DNA of 64,000 nucleotides, taken from the NCBI RefSeq assembly GCF_000970045.1, contig NZ_CP009505.1, positions 3,248,808 through 3,312,807 of the forward strand. The letters are read 5' to 3'. Positions 8,985-18,711 of the stretch are shown in pieces (position 1 is the stretch's first letter; every line of letters begins with the position of its first letter). The notes under the pieces are model-generated. The model worked only from the letters and a program-made list of their open reading frames with translations. It searched no databases and had not been told where the DNA came from. The translations under genes and the position numbers were made by a program. This DNA is from Methanosarcina sp. MTP4. Lineage in GTDB: Archaea > Halobacteriota > Methanosarcinia > Methanosarcinales > Methanosarcinaceae.

Positions 8985-9869
8985 ATGAAAGATTACATAA
9001 TTGTAACACCATGCAAAAACGAAGAAGATAATATACTACAGCTTGGAGAATCTATTATAAACCAGACAATTCAGCCTAAGCTGTGGGTAGTTGTAGATGA
9101 CGGGAGCACGGATTCTACTCCTAGACTTCTAGAAACTCTGACCTCAAGGTATGATTGGATTCGTGTAAATGTTCTTGGAAATGGAAAAAGAGATCTGAGT
9201 TTCCATTATGCTGAAGTTGTAAATGATGGTTTGAATCTTGCATTGGGTATTTCTGAAGAAAATGGTATTTCCTGTAAGTATATCGGCTTAATAGATGCGG
9301 ATATGATATTATATACTGATTTTTTTGAAAAAATAATGGGTAAGTTTGAAAGTAATTCCAAGCTCGGCGTTGCAAGTGGATCCGTCGTGTATCAGAAAGG
9401 AGAAAAAAAAGTCTTCGAAAAAGGAAGAGATAATCTTCCGATTGGTGGGCTAAGAGTTTGGAGGAAAGAATGTTTTTTGGACACAGGAGGTTTCCCTATT
9501 TCTTATTCTGCAGATTCGGTTTCAAATGTTATTGCAACCCTGCGTGGGTGGGATACAGTAAAATATAGAGATATCATTGGGATTCAAACAAGAGAAACAA
9601 GTAGTGCAGAAGGCATGTGGAAGGGATTTAAAACGAAAGGGAAATCAGACTACTACAGAGATTATCACCCAGCATATATTATCTTCAAGTTTTTAAAATA
9701 TACATTTAGATCTCCACACTATCTTGGGGTTCCATATCTATGTGGATACATAGATGGAATTTTCAAAATTAAAAATAAGATAGAAATCCCAGAAGTGAGG
9801 AAGTACTATAGAAACAAACACAAAGAGCTAATTGATTACTATGGAAGAAAGTTCCAGTTTAACCAGTAA
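8985..9869 (+). CDS. Glycosyltransferase family 2
   Basis: 294 residues. N-terminal IIVTPCKNEEDNI and VVVDDGSTDSTPRLL are the nucleotide-sugar binding signature of GT-A family 2 enzymes, and GLIDADMILYTDFFEK near residue 105 gives the metal-binding DxD. The C-terminal part lacks clear membrane helices. Expected to transfer a sugar from a nucleotide donor on the cytoplasmic face. First gene of a run of five glycan genes (8985-14862), with an overlap into the next gene. Confidence 0.85.
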   Translation: MKDYIIVTPCKNEEDNILQLGESIINQTIQPKLWVVVDDGSTDSTPRLLETLTSRYDWIRVNVLGNGKRDLSFHYAEVVNDGLNLALGISEENGISCKYIGLIDADMILYTDFFEKIMGKFESNSKLGVASGSVVYQKGEKKVFEKGRDNLPIGGLRVWRKECFLDTGGFPISYSADSVSNVIATLRGWDTVKYRDIIGIQTRETSSAEGMWKGFKTKGKSDYYRDYHPAYIIFKFLKYTFRSPHYLGVPYLCGYIDGIFKIKNKIEIPEVRKYYRNKHKELIDYYGRKFQFNQ

Positions 9870-11436
9870 TTTAAATTATAATGTATCCCTAAAAATGAAA
9901 TTATTATTGATTAGTTTACTTCTTTTACTAAATATAGTTATCAGAATTCCGAGCGTGCCTCATGAGCAAGGATACGATTCTTTTTTCATCCATGGACTTG
10001 CGAACTCAATTACAAATTTTGGAGAAGCTCAATGGTGGGGCAGCTGGTTGTCTATTTTTGGACTATATCCTTATTCATACGCAAGTTCTGTGCCTTTTTC
10101 TCTTTCTGGAATATCTCAGCTTACGGGAATTCCAATGGAATTTACAATACTTATATTTTGTATTTTTTTAGGTATTTTCACCATTTTTGCATCGTATTTA
10201 TTTGCAGGTGTGTTTCATAAAAGTTTTATTTCCAGATATATATTTTCATATTTATTTTCGCTTTCAGCGTCAACTATGACTCTCACTACGTGGCAAATAA
10301 CAACACGTGCCCAATTTTTAGTATTCTTCCCATTTTTTATGTATCAATTATATAAAGCACTGAAAGGAGAAAAAAAATTCAGTTTGTTGCTAATTATAAC
10401 TTTTTTATTTGTGTTTGCCACTCATCATTATGCTTATTTTTTAATATTTTTTTCAGCTTTAATTGTCATTACTTTCCTTTTCTACAAACTAGGCTCAAAA
10501 ATACAAATACCAGATATAAAATATTTAAATCTAAATAATCTATATTTTGCAATAGCTTTCTTTCTTATTATAACCCCTTTTTTGTTTTCGGGCCAAATTG
10601 GTTTGATTGAATATGGCTCAAGATACTCGTGGATTATCTCAATTGTGATCACCTCCATTCGTAATCTAGGTCCAGTTTTTCCACTATCAATAGGAGGTTT
10701 TGTGTACATCTCATTTAAAAAATTTAAAAGTTACCAAGAATGGTCAATACTTGCATGCATTCTGCCTACAATTGTGTTTTCTTACAATCAAACATATGGA
10801 TATCTGATTACTTATTTACTCTTTATAATCTTAGGTGCTGAGGGTATAATAAATTTAGTTAGAAGTTATAGAAAAGATCGGGAACTTGTACTGTATTTTA
10901 TAGTTTTGATTTTAATTGTAAATATCACTTTTTCAGGTTTCTTTGCCCATTGGAAACTTGGAACCCAAGGAGGTTACACTGACTGGTACATGACAGAAGA
11001 AAGCTACTTAACTGGACAGTGGATGAAAAACAATTTAAACCCCGATATAATCGGTATTTCTAATGGGTTTGAGACTGACAGAATGTACGCATCCTATGGT
11101 GGAATACCTCCATTATATAGTAGAAGTAGTATCTGGAACTACATAAACGGTTTCATTACCTTCAATAAATCGGACTTATGCAAAACCCCAATTTTTTCCA
11201 AAAATTATTATTTTGAAGGTGTTTATTTTTTGGAAGATAATACTGATTCTGCTGGCTTACTTAGTTGGCTTTCCGAGTTTCCAGTTACAGATATGAGAGT
11301 TGAAGGTTTCTTAAATAAACTTAATGTTTCATTTTTTATTGAAGATGGATATGTACCAAGCACTTTTACTAACTCGTTGTCCTATAATAAAAACAAAATA
11401 TATGATGGAGGAAGGATGAGGTTATGGTTAATCTAA
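9841..11436 (+). CDS. Polytopic membrane protein of glycan cluster, GT-C or polymerase-like
   Basis: 531 residues if started at ATG 9841 (29-base overlap with the GT2 gene); ATG 9895 is an alternative that removes 18 polar residues and starts directly at the first membrane segment. About ten to twelve hydrophobic segments fill residues 20-375, followed by a ~155-residue hydrophilic C-terminal domain. An early loop with HEQGYDSFFIHGLANSI is rich in acidic and aromatic residues, as in lipid-linked sugar transferases of the GT-C fold. It is not clearly STT3/AglB: no WWDYG motif was found. Likely a membrane glycosyltransferase or repeat-unit polymerase; this is inference from topology and context. 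Confidence 0.55.
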   Translation: MEESSSLTSNLNYNVSLKMKLLLISLLLLLNIVIRIPSVPHEQGYDSFFIHGLANSITNFGEAQWWGSWLSIFGLYPYSYASSVPFSLSGISQLTGIPMEFTILIFCIFLGIFTIFASYLFAGVFHKSFISRYIFSYLFSLSASTMTLTTWQITTRAQFLVFFPFFMYQLYKALKGEKKFSLLLIITFLFVFATHHYAYFLIFFSALIVITFLFYKLGSKIQIPDIKYLNLNNLYFAIAFFLIITPFLFSGQIGLIEYGSRYSWIISIVITSIRNLGPVFPLSIGGFVYISFKKFKSYQEWSILACILPTIVFSYNQTYGYLITYLLFIILGAEGIINLVRSYRKDRELVLYFIVLILIVNITFSGFFAHWKLGTQGGYTDWYMTEESYLTGQWMKNNLNPDIIGISNGFETDRMYASYGGIPPLYSRSSIWNYINGFITFNKSDLCKTPIFSKNYYFEGVYFLEDNTDSAGLLSWLSEFPVTDMRVEGFLNKLNVSFFIEDGYVPSTFTNSLSYNKNKIYDGGRMRLWLI

Positions 11437-12563
11437 AACTGACTTCAAACAAAGATTTGATTTATTACTATCCAATGGGAAGTGGTGCTCCATCTGACAT
11501 AAGCAGAAAAATTTTTAAATATTTACTAGTCCATAGGGAAGATCTGCCTTTTGAGAACATAAAGATATTTTGCAAAAAAAAAAATGTTACAAAAATAAAA
11601 GAGGAATTAAAAGATGTAAATATAATTACTTATTCTGATCTTGGAAAAATATCTCATAATAGTCTGATTCATATTCCAGTATTACCTTCAATACTTCCTA
11701 ATAGCAAGTTTTTACTTTACATCTATTGCACTCATATTAAAAAAACAAAAGTTGTTTTACAATATCATGGTGACGTAAGGGGAGAACTTAAAATAAGTTA
11801 TAAAGATGTTGTATCACTGGCTCACATTCTTACATACTTATTTGTACCCAATATCTTGAAAAGTGCCGACGCCGTATTAGTACATTCTAATTATATGAAT
11901 GACATTATTCACAATTATGGGGTGAATAAAAGTTTTGTGATATCAAATGCCATCGAAACAGATTGGTTAAAACCTTTGGAAAAAGAGATTTGCATTGAAC
12001 AATCAATTAATAAAAAGAGCTACAACATATTTTACCATGGGAGACTTTCCTGGGAAAAAGGAGTGGATCTATTAATAGACGCAGTATTTTTTTGTTTAAA
12101 GAATAATTATTCAAACATTATACTTTATCTTGCAGGTGATGGCCCAAGTAGGAGATATTTGGAGAAACTTTGCTGCCGATTAGGCATAGAGAATAATGTA
12201 GTGTTTCTAGGAAACTTAGATAAAAAAACTATAAAGTGGTTCCTCAAAGATGTTGATGTGGCAATATATCCCTCTCGTTTTGATGCTTTTTCTCTGGCGA
12301 TATTAGAAGCTTTATCCTGTTCTAATTGCAATGTTTATTTTTCGAAAAAAGCAGGAATATACAATTTTGTCATAAAAGATGGTTTTAAATTACATGCTTT
12401 TGAACCTTCTGTAGAAAACATAATAAAAATAATCGAACAAAAAGAATTTGTTGATAAAAGTGAATTACAAAAAGAATTTGCTAAGAAGTATACCTTTGAT
12501 TCTGTGGTATTTGACTACATAAAATTGTACACTAATGTCATAGATGATATTAATAGTAACTAA
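11424..12563 (+). CDS. Glycosyltransferase family 4 (GT-B)
   Basis: 379 residues. The C-terminal half shows YHGRLSWEKGVDLLIDA (about residue 200) and the donor-binding region YPSRFDAFSLAILEALSC (about 285), the EX7E-type signature of GT4 retaining transferases. Overlaps the upstream membrane protein by 13 bases, so it is co-translated with it. The acidic pair is less canonical than usual (F-D-A-F-S-L-A-I-L-E). Expected role: addition of a sugar to a lipid-linked glycan at the membrane. Confidence 0.8.
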   Translation: MVNLKLTSNKDLIYYYPMGSGAPSDISRKIFKYLLVHREDLPFENIKIFCKKKNVTKIKEELKDVNIITYSDLGKISHNSLIHIPVLPSILPNSKFLLYIYCTHIKKTKVVLQYHGDVRGELKISYKDVVSLAHILTYLFVPNILKSADAVLVHSNYMNDIIHNYGVNKSFVISNAIETDWLKPLEKEICIEQSINKKSYNIFYHGRLSWEKGVDLLIDAVFFCLKNNYSNIILYLAGDGPSRRYLEKLCCRLGIENNVVFLGNLDKKTIKWFLKDVDVAIYPSRFDAFSLAILEALSCSNCNVYFSKKAGIYNFVIKDGFKLHAFEPSVENIIKIIEQKEFVDKSELQKEFAKKYTFDSVVFDYIKLYTNVIDDINSN

Positions 12564-12585
12564 ATCTGTGTTGTGAGTTCTTATT

Positions 12586-13695
12586 ATGAGAATTGCACTT
12601 GTACACCCTGCCCATATGGATTATAGACAAGAGATTTTTGATAAACTAGATGATAGATACGATGTTACTTTCATATTTACAAAACATGGGAGAGGACAGG
12701 ATAATGTAAAAGAAAAACAAGCAAGCATTCCTTTGAAATGGAAGAGCAAAATATTAAGAACAAGACTCACTTTTGGTAATAGAGATATTGGGATGTATTT
12801 ATTGTTGATGAAGGAGTTACTATTTGGAAAATACGACCTTATTTTGACATCAACCAGTTGGCATGTATGTTGGCTAATGTCTAAGCTATGTAGAAACAAA
12901 TTCATACTTATTACGGAATTTTGGTATTGGAAAAACACATCATTTACTAGGAAAGTTTTGAATGAATTTACGAAATATATTGCGAGATCTTCTGACTCTA
13001 TTTTTGCAATGGGAACAAAAACCTATCAATCTTATCTTGAATTTGGAGTGAGTGAAGATAAAATATTCGCACATACTCAATGCTCCGTTGACTATAGTAA
13101 ACAAACCTCTTTTGATGCTAGGAAAAAGTTAGGATTAGAAGATAAAAAAATAATATTATATCTAGGTAGAATTGTACAAAGTAAAGGGCTAGATTACTTA
13201 ATCAAAGCATTTTCTCAATTAGAAAGTAATTATGACAATATTTTTCTAATAGTAATCGGAGAAGGTCCTCATAGGAATGAATGTGAAAAGGTCATTGATC
13301 AATTAAAAGTTAAAAACGTTATGTTTTTAGGCTCAAGTTATGGAAATGAAAAAGCCTCATATTACAAAGCATGTGATATCTTTGTTTTACCTTCTATTTT
13401 TTACAATTATTCGTACGAACCCTGGGGTTTAGTCATAAATGAAGCTATGGCTTTTGGTAAACCCGTTATAGCTACAAATGCTGTTGGAGCAAGTGAAGAC
13501 CTAATTCAAAATGGGCATAATGGATACGTAGCTCAAGAAAAAAATATCATGGAATTGTATGAAGCTATGAAAAAGATACTATCGGACAGTGAAGTGCTAA
13601 AATTGATGGGTGAAAACTCACGAATCATTTTCGAGGAAAAAAACGACTATGAGAAAATGTTTAAGGCCCTCGAAAACGCGATAAACAATTCTTAA
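12586..13695 (+). CDS. Glycosyltransferase family 4 (GT-B)
   Basis: 369 residues. MRIALVHPAHMDYRQEIFDKL opens the acceptor domain. The donor domain has YLGRIVQSKGLDYLIKAF (about residue 188), IGEGPHRNECE and PWGLVINEAMAFGKPVIAT (about 283), the full GT4 signature. Follows the previous gene by 22 bases and precedes another GT4 by 24 bases, consistent with a single operon assembling one oligosaccharide. Confidence 0.85.
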   Translation: MRIALVHPAHMDYRQEIFDKLDDRYDVTFIFTKHGRGQDNVKEKQASIPLKWKSKILRTRLTFGNRDIGMYLLLMKELLFGKYDLILTSTSWHVCWLMSKLCRNKFILITEFWYWKNTSFTRKVLNEFTKYIARSSDSIFAMGTKTYQSYLEFGVSEDKIFAHTQCSVDYSKQTSFDARKKLGLEDKKIILYLGRIVQSKGLDYLIKAFSQLESNYDNIFLIVIGEGPHRNECEKVIDQLKVKNVMFLGSSYGNEKASYYKACDIFVLPSIFYNYSYEPWGLVINEAMAFGKPVIATNAVGASEDLIQNGHNGYVAQEKNIMELYEAMKKILSDSEVLKLMGENSRIIFEEKNDYEKMFKALENAINNS

Positions 13696-13719
13696 ATAAA
13701 ATCAGAGAGTGAAATTGAT

Positions 13720-14862
13720 ATGAAAACCACTATAAAGATCATAGGAATAACTTCAGGAGGATTAAAAGGCTTTTCAGGCGTCAATGGAAAACTTTTCAAT
13801 ACAATCGCAAAAGATTGTGAATTAATAGAAGTCTTTGACACTAAACTTTATGGATTTGGAAAGTACTATGATGCAATATATTCCTTTTTAAGAACACCTG
13901 GATACAAAAAATACATCCACCCTTACAATGAAATTCTAGAAGGTAGTGTAGCTTATTACAGATTCAGAAATAATTATTATGTGAGCGAGAGAACAAAAAT
14001 TGCAAATAAAATGCTAAAAGAAAATAAAAAGAATTACAATTTAATTCTTCAGACGGGATGGTTACCTGCAATATTACAAAAAAATGATGTACCTCGTTGC
14101 ATTTACACAGACTATACCACGAAGCTATCTGAGAAAGAATTGCCCCAATGGAGTAAATTTTTGAGTGAAAATGATAGAAAATATTGGACTGACATGGAGA
14201 CAAAATCCTATGAAAATGCGGATATTGTTTTTACATTTAGTAATCATACCAGACAATCAATGATAAATGACTATGAGATTAGCGAAGACAAAGTTGTTAC
14301 AGTATATTCTGGTACAAACGTAGATTATTTACCTTGCATAAAAAAAGAGTACAATAAAAAAATCATATTATTTGTTGGGATTGATTTTGAGAGAAAAGGA
14401 GGATATGTCCTATTAGATGCATTCAAAAAAGTAAAAAATGAAATAAAAGATGCAAGATTAATTATATTGGGATCTAATCCAAAGTTGAATATTGAAGGTG
14501 TTGAAGTTAAAGGTTTTGTGTCCTATGAAGAAAAGATCCAATATTACAACTTGGCGTCGATTTTTGTAATGCCTTCCTTTGGAGATCCGTTTCCTAATGC
14601 TTTTATCGAAGCTATGAGTTATAGGCTACCATGTATCGGCAGTAGAGTGGGAGGTATTCCAGAAATAATAGAAGATGCTGAAACTGGATTTTTGGTAGAA
14701 CCTTATAAATCCAGTCAGCTTGCAGAAAGGATCATATACTTATTAAACAATGAAAATTTAATGAAAAAAATGGGGGATGCTGGGAGAAAAAGAGTTGAAG
14801 AAAGATTTACTTGGGACAAAGTTGTTAAAAAAATGGGGTCTAAATTTGACAAATTGATGTAA
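13720..14862 (+). CDS. Glycosyltransferase family 4 (GT-B)
   Basis: 380 residues. Donor domain signature: FVGIDFERKGGYVLLDAF (about residue 220), PSFGDPFPNAFIEAMSYRLP (about 287) and GGIPEIIEDAETGFLVEP. The N-terminal half has TSGGLKGFSGVNGKLF. Last gene of the cluster; the following DNA is intergenic and then mobile elements, so the original cluster may have been cut here by insertions. Confidence 0.85.
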   Translation: MKTTIKIIGITSGGLKGFSGVNGKLFNTIAKDCELIEVFDTKLYGFGKYYDAIYSFLRTPGYKKYIHPYNEILEGSVAYYRFRNNYYVSERTKIANKMLKENKKNYNLILQTGWLPAILQKNDVPRCIYTDYTTKLSEKELPQWSKFLSENDRKYWTDMETKSYENADIVFTFSNHTRQSMINDYEISEDKVVTVYSGTNVDYLPCIKKEYNKKIILFVGIDFERKGGYVLLDAFKKVKNEIKDARLIILGSNPKLNIEGVEVKGFVSYEEKIQYYNLASIFVMPSFGDPFPNAFIEAMSYRLPCIGSRVGGIPEIIEDAETGFLVEPYKSSQLAERIIYLLNNENLMKKMGDAGRKRVEERFTWDKVVKKMGSKFDKLM

Positions 14863-15236
14863 CTTCAGTACTTCTCTAAAAATCACCCCTCCTTTCCTCT
14901 TCTTCATTTACCTCAGACACTCCACTACTGTCCTAACCTTCAACTTCCGTCTCATCCACCCACATTTCTACCCCCTGCCAAAAGGGGAACATAATTCATG
15001 TATATTGGCCAATTACTTAATTGAATATCACCAAAGTAACATATTTGTACCATGATTTTGTACAAAAATGCCCTAATTAGAAATGTGGGATCCATTCCTC
15101 AACGAGAATTATAAACTTATTAAATCTGAACTTGTCCTCATCCAGTACTTCACCAACTCGTAAGCAGCGATTTTAATATCGATTTTCCAATATAATACCC
15201 AAATTATACATATCTGGGTTATTTAATTCACAACCT
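14863..15236. other. Gap between glycan cluster and mobile-element region
   Basis: No gene recognised. A short inverted repeat ACCCAAATT..ATCTGGGT lies at 15197-15219, just before the ISH3 fragment. Probably includes the left flank of that element, but its left end could not be fixed. Confidence 0.35.
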
Positions 15237-15608
15237 ATGGCTAAGACAAAACACAAATCAAAAAATATTGGTGTTTGTACTTTGGATGGAGCCAAATGTA
15301 TAACCCCCGTTGTTAAATTGCTTGTTAAGCATGTTCCAATTTCTATTAGATCAAGCCAAACCCCTAATCAATTTTTCAAGGTTCTAACGTCACTGGCTAT
15401 CCAAAAATTATCCCTTCACTCAATTCAACGTCCAGGTTCAAACATACCCAGCGAAAACTCGTTACATCATAATCTGAAAAAAATCGACATAGAGCAGTTA
15501 GAAACAGTAAATCATCTTATGCTTGCTGAACAAGTTAAACCTTTCATAAAACCCGGCAAAAAGTATGCATTTGCTATTGATCTTACAGATGATCCTTACT
15601 ACGGGAAA
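15237..15608 (+). pseudogene. ISH3-type transposase, N-terminal fragment
   Basis: Starts at ATG 15237 and matches the N-terminal part of archaeal ISH3-family transposases, including AFAIDLTDDPYYGK, which holds the first catalytic Asp region. Homology stops exactly at the inferred IS256 left end (15609); the last residues before the stop at 15632 are encoded by that element. The other half of the transposase is not found on the far side of the IS256 copy, so the gene was lost by more than a simple insertion. Confidence 0.75.
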
Positions 15609-15982
15609 GGCAGTGTACCGAAAGTTCTGTAAAATATGATTGACTCTGTATCCTTTTCCTTTCACCACAAAAAAAAGAGGATGCAGAGTTAATGGTTAAT
15701 TTATTCCCACTCATAAAAGATTATCTTGTCGATCAGGAAGATGGAATTCGCCAGCTAATTACCTGGTTTTTAAACCTTGTAATGGAGGAGGAAGCCCTTC
15801 TCCAAGCTGGTGCACAACGTTATGAGAGGACAGATTCACGTAAAGCTAGTAGAAATGGCTACAAACCCCGAACTCTCCTGACCAAGCATGGGAAACTCGA
15901 ATTATTAAAGCCTCAATTCCGTGAGTTTCCCTTTGAAACTCAGGTTTTTGAGAAATATTCAAGAGTTGAAAAGGCCATCTTA

Positions 15983-16851
15983 GAGCTTATCCGAAAAGTC
16001 CCGCAGCTCTGAAAGTAATCCAGGAGCATGCGAAATGAAGCATAGCAAAGTAATTCTCAAGCTTTTTTTCCCATCGAATAAGCAGTCTTCTGAATCTATT
16101 CAGCCAAGAATGCGTTCTTTCTACAACCCACCTTCTTGCCTTATGACCTGGTATCTTTTTTTCTATTTTTTCTTCTCCACGTCTTGGGATATGGGCAGTA
16201 TATCCATATTCTTCAACCAATTTTCTGATATCAGGAAAATCATATCCCTTATCCATGCATATATTCTGAATTACTTCATGTGAAGGTCTTTCAATAATTA
16301 TGTCATCAAGAGTCTCTTTTACAAGCATTTTATCGTGCCGATTGGCTCCATCCACGGCAACAGAAGGTGGTATGCCTTTACCCTCAGTTAACATACTCCT
16401 TTTTGTTCCTTTTTTGCCACGGTCAGTGGGGTTAGCTCCGGTTCCATCTCCACCCAATGGTGCTTTTGTCATAGCTCCATCCATTGCTTGCCACTCCCAC
16501 TCTAATCCTTTTTTGTTATCATACTCCATCAGACCAGCTTGCCACATTGTCTCAAATAATCCTGCCCTTTGCCATTCCTGAAATCTGTCATGTACAGTGC
16601 TTGAAGCTCCATAACATCTTGGCAAGGCTTTCCATTGACAGCCAGTGCGAAGGAGATAATAAATACCGTTCATTATTTTCCTATCATCCTCTCGCGGCCT
16701 TCCAAGCTTCTTCTTCGGTTTTGGAATTGGTAGTAAACACTTGATTACATTCCAGAATTCGTCTGAGATCTCGTAGTCGTGTCCTGTTTTTCGTTTTGTC
16801 ACTAATAATCATTACCATTCATAGCAGTATTTTTACTTTTCGGATAGGCTC
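15983..16851 (-). mobile_element. Intact IS5-family insertion sequence
   Basis: 869 bp with 17-bp terminal repeats: left GAGCTTATCCGAAAAGT (15983-15999) and right complement GAGCCTATCCGAAAAGT (16835-16851), differing at one base. Flanked by a 3-bp target duplication TTA (15980-15982 and 16852-16854). Removing the element and one TTA restores the IS256 transposase frame, which proves the boundaries. Confidence 0.95.
15987..16802 (-). CDS. IS5-family (IS427-like) transposase
   Basis: 271 residues, intact. Starts at GTG 16802 and its TAA stop lies inside the left terminal repeat. Catalytic DDE residues can be placed in WQAMDGAMTKAPLGG (about residue 107), CMDKGYDFPDI (about 182) and WVVERTHSWLNRFRR (about 227). 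The N-terminal DUF4096-like region reads ISDEFWNVIKCLLPIPKPKK. Likely active or recently active, since the ends and target repeat are preserved. Confidence 0.92.
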   Translation of the reverse strand: MTKRKTGHDYEISDEFWNVIKCLLPIPKPKKKLGRPREDDRKIMNGIYYLLRTGCQWKALPRCYGASSTVHDRFQEWQRAGLFETMWQAGLMEYDNKKGLEWEWQAMDGAMTKAPLGGDGTGANPTDRGKKGTKRSMLTEGKGIPPSVAVDGANRHDKMLVKETLDDIIIERPSHEVIQNICMDKGYDFPDIRKLVEEYGYTAHIPRRGEEKIEKKIPGHKARRWVVERTHSWLNRFRRLLIRWEKKLENYFAMLHFACSWITFRAAGLFG

Positions 16852-17749
16852 TTAACCGCTGTAGCTGAATCTTACCTGCAAGGAGTTTCCACCCGAAGGG
16901 TGAAAAAGGTCATGACTGCATTAGGAGTAGGAGAAATTTCAGCCTCTTCTGTTTCCAGGATTACAAAAGAACTGGATGAGAAGGTTGAAGAATTTCTCTC
17001 AAAGCCAATAGAACATGAAATCCCTTACTTGCTTATCGATGCGACTTATTTCAAGGTAAGAGATGGGCTTCATTACGAAAACAAAGCTCTCTTTGTAGTT
17101 GCTGGGATCAGGGATGACGGTTACCGTGAGATTCTTGGAACAAGATTAGCAGACAGTGAAGCCTCTATGTTCTGGGAAGATCTATTCGATGATCTGAAAA
17201 AAAGAGGGTTAAGAGGTGTCAAGTTAATTATTTCTGATGGCCATAAAGGAATACAGAAAGCAGTAAGAGAATCCTTTATTGGATCAAGTTGGCAGATGTG
17301 CCATGTACATCTGACAAGACAAGTTCTCAAGAAAGTGCCAAAAAAGAAGCAGAAAGAAGTGGCTGAGAAGATAAAAGAAGCATTAGTAGACCGTCAGAAG
17401 TTGAATGACCTGATTATGGAACTGGATAGTTTGGGGTATAAAAGCGCAGCTGATACCCTTGAAAGTTTTCAGTATGATGTAATGAATTATATGCAGTTTC
17501 CACAAAAACACTGGAAAAAAATAAGGACAACAAATATGATGGAGAGGACCAACAAGGAACTCAAAAGAAGAAGTAAGGTAGTTGGAGCATTTCCTAACCA
17601 GGACTCAGTATTGAGACTGGTAGTCTCGATACTAATTGATATAAATGAAGACTGGATCACAGGAAACAAGTATATAGTAATGGAACAGTAATCAAAAAAG
17701 AAGAGTAAGGGGTAGAGAGTAGATTTTACAGAAAATTAAGCACACTGCC

Positions 17750-18011
17750 CTTATGGAATATGCTATGGACGTGGGCTAAAAGGCGACATCCAAACAAATC
17801 TCACCAATGGATAGTAAATAGATATTGGCACAGGATAGGGTCAAGGAATTGGGTATTCTCTGCAGATGGGTGTAAACTCAAGTCTTTTGTAGATACAAAG
17901 ATTATAAGACATCCATGTATAAAAATGGATAAGAATCCCTATGTAGACAGAGAATATTTCAAATGGAGAACAAATTATCTGAGAAAGCAGAGACAAATGG
18001 TGCCAAGATAA
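17750..18011 (+). pseudogene. Group II intron reverse transcriptase/maturase, C-terminal fragment
   Basis: The frame through LWTWAKRRHPNKSHQWIVNR matches the maturase (X/thumb) region found at the C-terminus of group II intron proteins, followed by NWVFSADG and [15 protein letters not shown]. The reverse-transcriptase fingers and palm are absent; they were removed together with the 5' part of the intron where the IS256 copy now begins. Not functional. Confidence 0.8.
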
Positions 18012-18134
18012 ATATAACGGAAAGTCTAACAGCTGCCCGATGCAGAAAGGGTTATAGAACGCTTGAGCCGTATGAAGGGAAACTTTCACGTACGGTTCTT
18101 AGAAGAGGGAGAGCGAGCAATCGCTCTTTCTTAT
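17750..18134 (+). mobile_element. Group II intron, 3' fragment
   Basis: Right after the IS256 right end comes the C-terminal coding part of a group II intron protein (to 18011), then a 34-base domain V at 18065-18098 (GAGCCGT...ACGGTTC arms around GGGAAAC), then a domain VI hairpin (AGAGCGA/TCGCTCT, about 18111-18127) and a plausible 3' AT boundary near 18133-18134. All upstream intron domains and most of the reverse transcriptase are missing. The downstream exon is an IS21 istA gene. Confidence 0.8.
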
Positions 18135-18595
18135 TCGACGAATGGCTATTGATACGAGATTTGTATTCACGAGGCTTTGGCATCAATGAAATCGCCAGAC
18201 AAACAGGTTTTGACAAGAAAACTGTGAGGAAATATCTTCGGCTGAAAACCTTGCCTGAACCCCAGAAACGTCCTGGAAGAAAGAGCAAGCTTGATCCTTT
18301 CAAACCTTACATTCTTGAAAAACTCAAAGAAGGTCCCTATACTGCTGCTCGCCTCTATCGGGAAATCAAAGAAATGGGTTTTGAGGGAGGAAAAACCATA
18401 GTCAAGGACTTCGTCCAAAAAGTCCGACCTGAGCGGGGAATCCCTGCCGTACTCCGCTATGAAACAAAACCAGGTGTCCAGGCTCAGGTTGACTGGGGAG
18501 AGTTAGGAACAGTTGAGGTTGATGGAAAGGTAAAGAAACTCTTTTGCTTCAACATGATTCTTGGATATTCCAGGATGAGATTTGTTGAATTGTAA
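18135..18595 (+). pseudogene. istA: IS21-family IstA transposase fragment
   Basis: The frame from [20 protein letters not shown] (helix-turn-helix, with KKTVRKYL) to [16 protein letters not shown] (first catalytic Asp) matches the N-terminal half of IstA. The 5' end is replaced by the group II intron end and the 3' end by the IS66 left terminus: the TAA stop at 18593-18595 belongs to the IS66 end GTAAC. An upstream in-frame extension into the intron is not part of the gene. Confidence 0.8.
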
Positions 18596-18711
18596 CAATT
18601 CACGTTTTAGAAGATTTCCATATTAATTTTTAAACTTTGTTCAAAGGTCCGCAACTAAAAAATAATATTTTCAAAACATTTTTTTACGTTGAAAAATATA
18701 TTAACCATTCA

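Larger units (their letters stand above)
15692..17691 (+). pseudogene. IS256-family transposase, interrupted by IS5 insertion
   Basis: Two parts, 15692-15982 and 16855-17691, in the same frame once the IS5 copy and one TTA target copy are removed, giving a continuous 375-residue mutator-type transposase. The junction reads VEKAIL | TAVAESYLQGVSTRRVKKVM. The second part has the DDE features: LLIDATYFKVRD, ISDGHKGI, CHVHLTRQ and the C-terminal TTNMMERTNKELKRR with the catalytic Glu. No other damage was seen, so the gene was probably functional until the IS5 insertion. Confidence 0.9.
15609..17749 (+). mobile_element. IS256-family insertion sequence, split by an IS5 copy
   Basis: Terminal inverted repeats are visible: left from 15609, GGCAGTGTACC...TTCTGTAAAAT; right ending 17749, ATTTTACAGAAAATTAAGCACACTGCC. 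Without the 872 bases of inserted IS5 plus target copy the element is about 1.27 kb, usual for the family. It has no matching target repeat: the left flank is an ISH3 transposase and the right flank the end of a group II intron, so it probably took part in a rearrangement. Confidence 0.8.

Noticed and set aside
17963-18134. Upstream extension of the istA reading frame
   Set aside because: This part encodes intron domains V and VI, not protein; the open frame is accidental.
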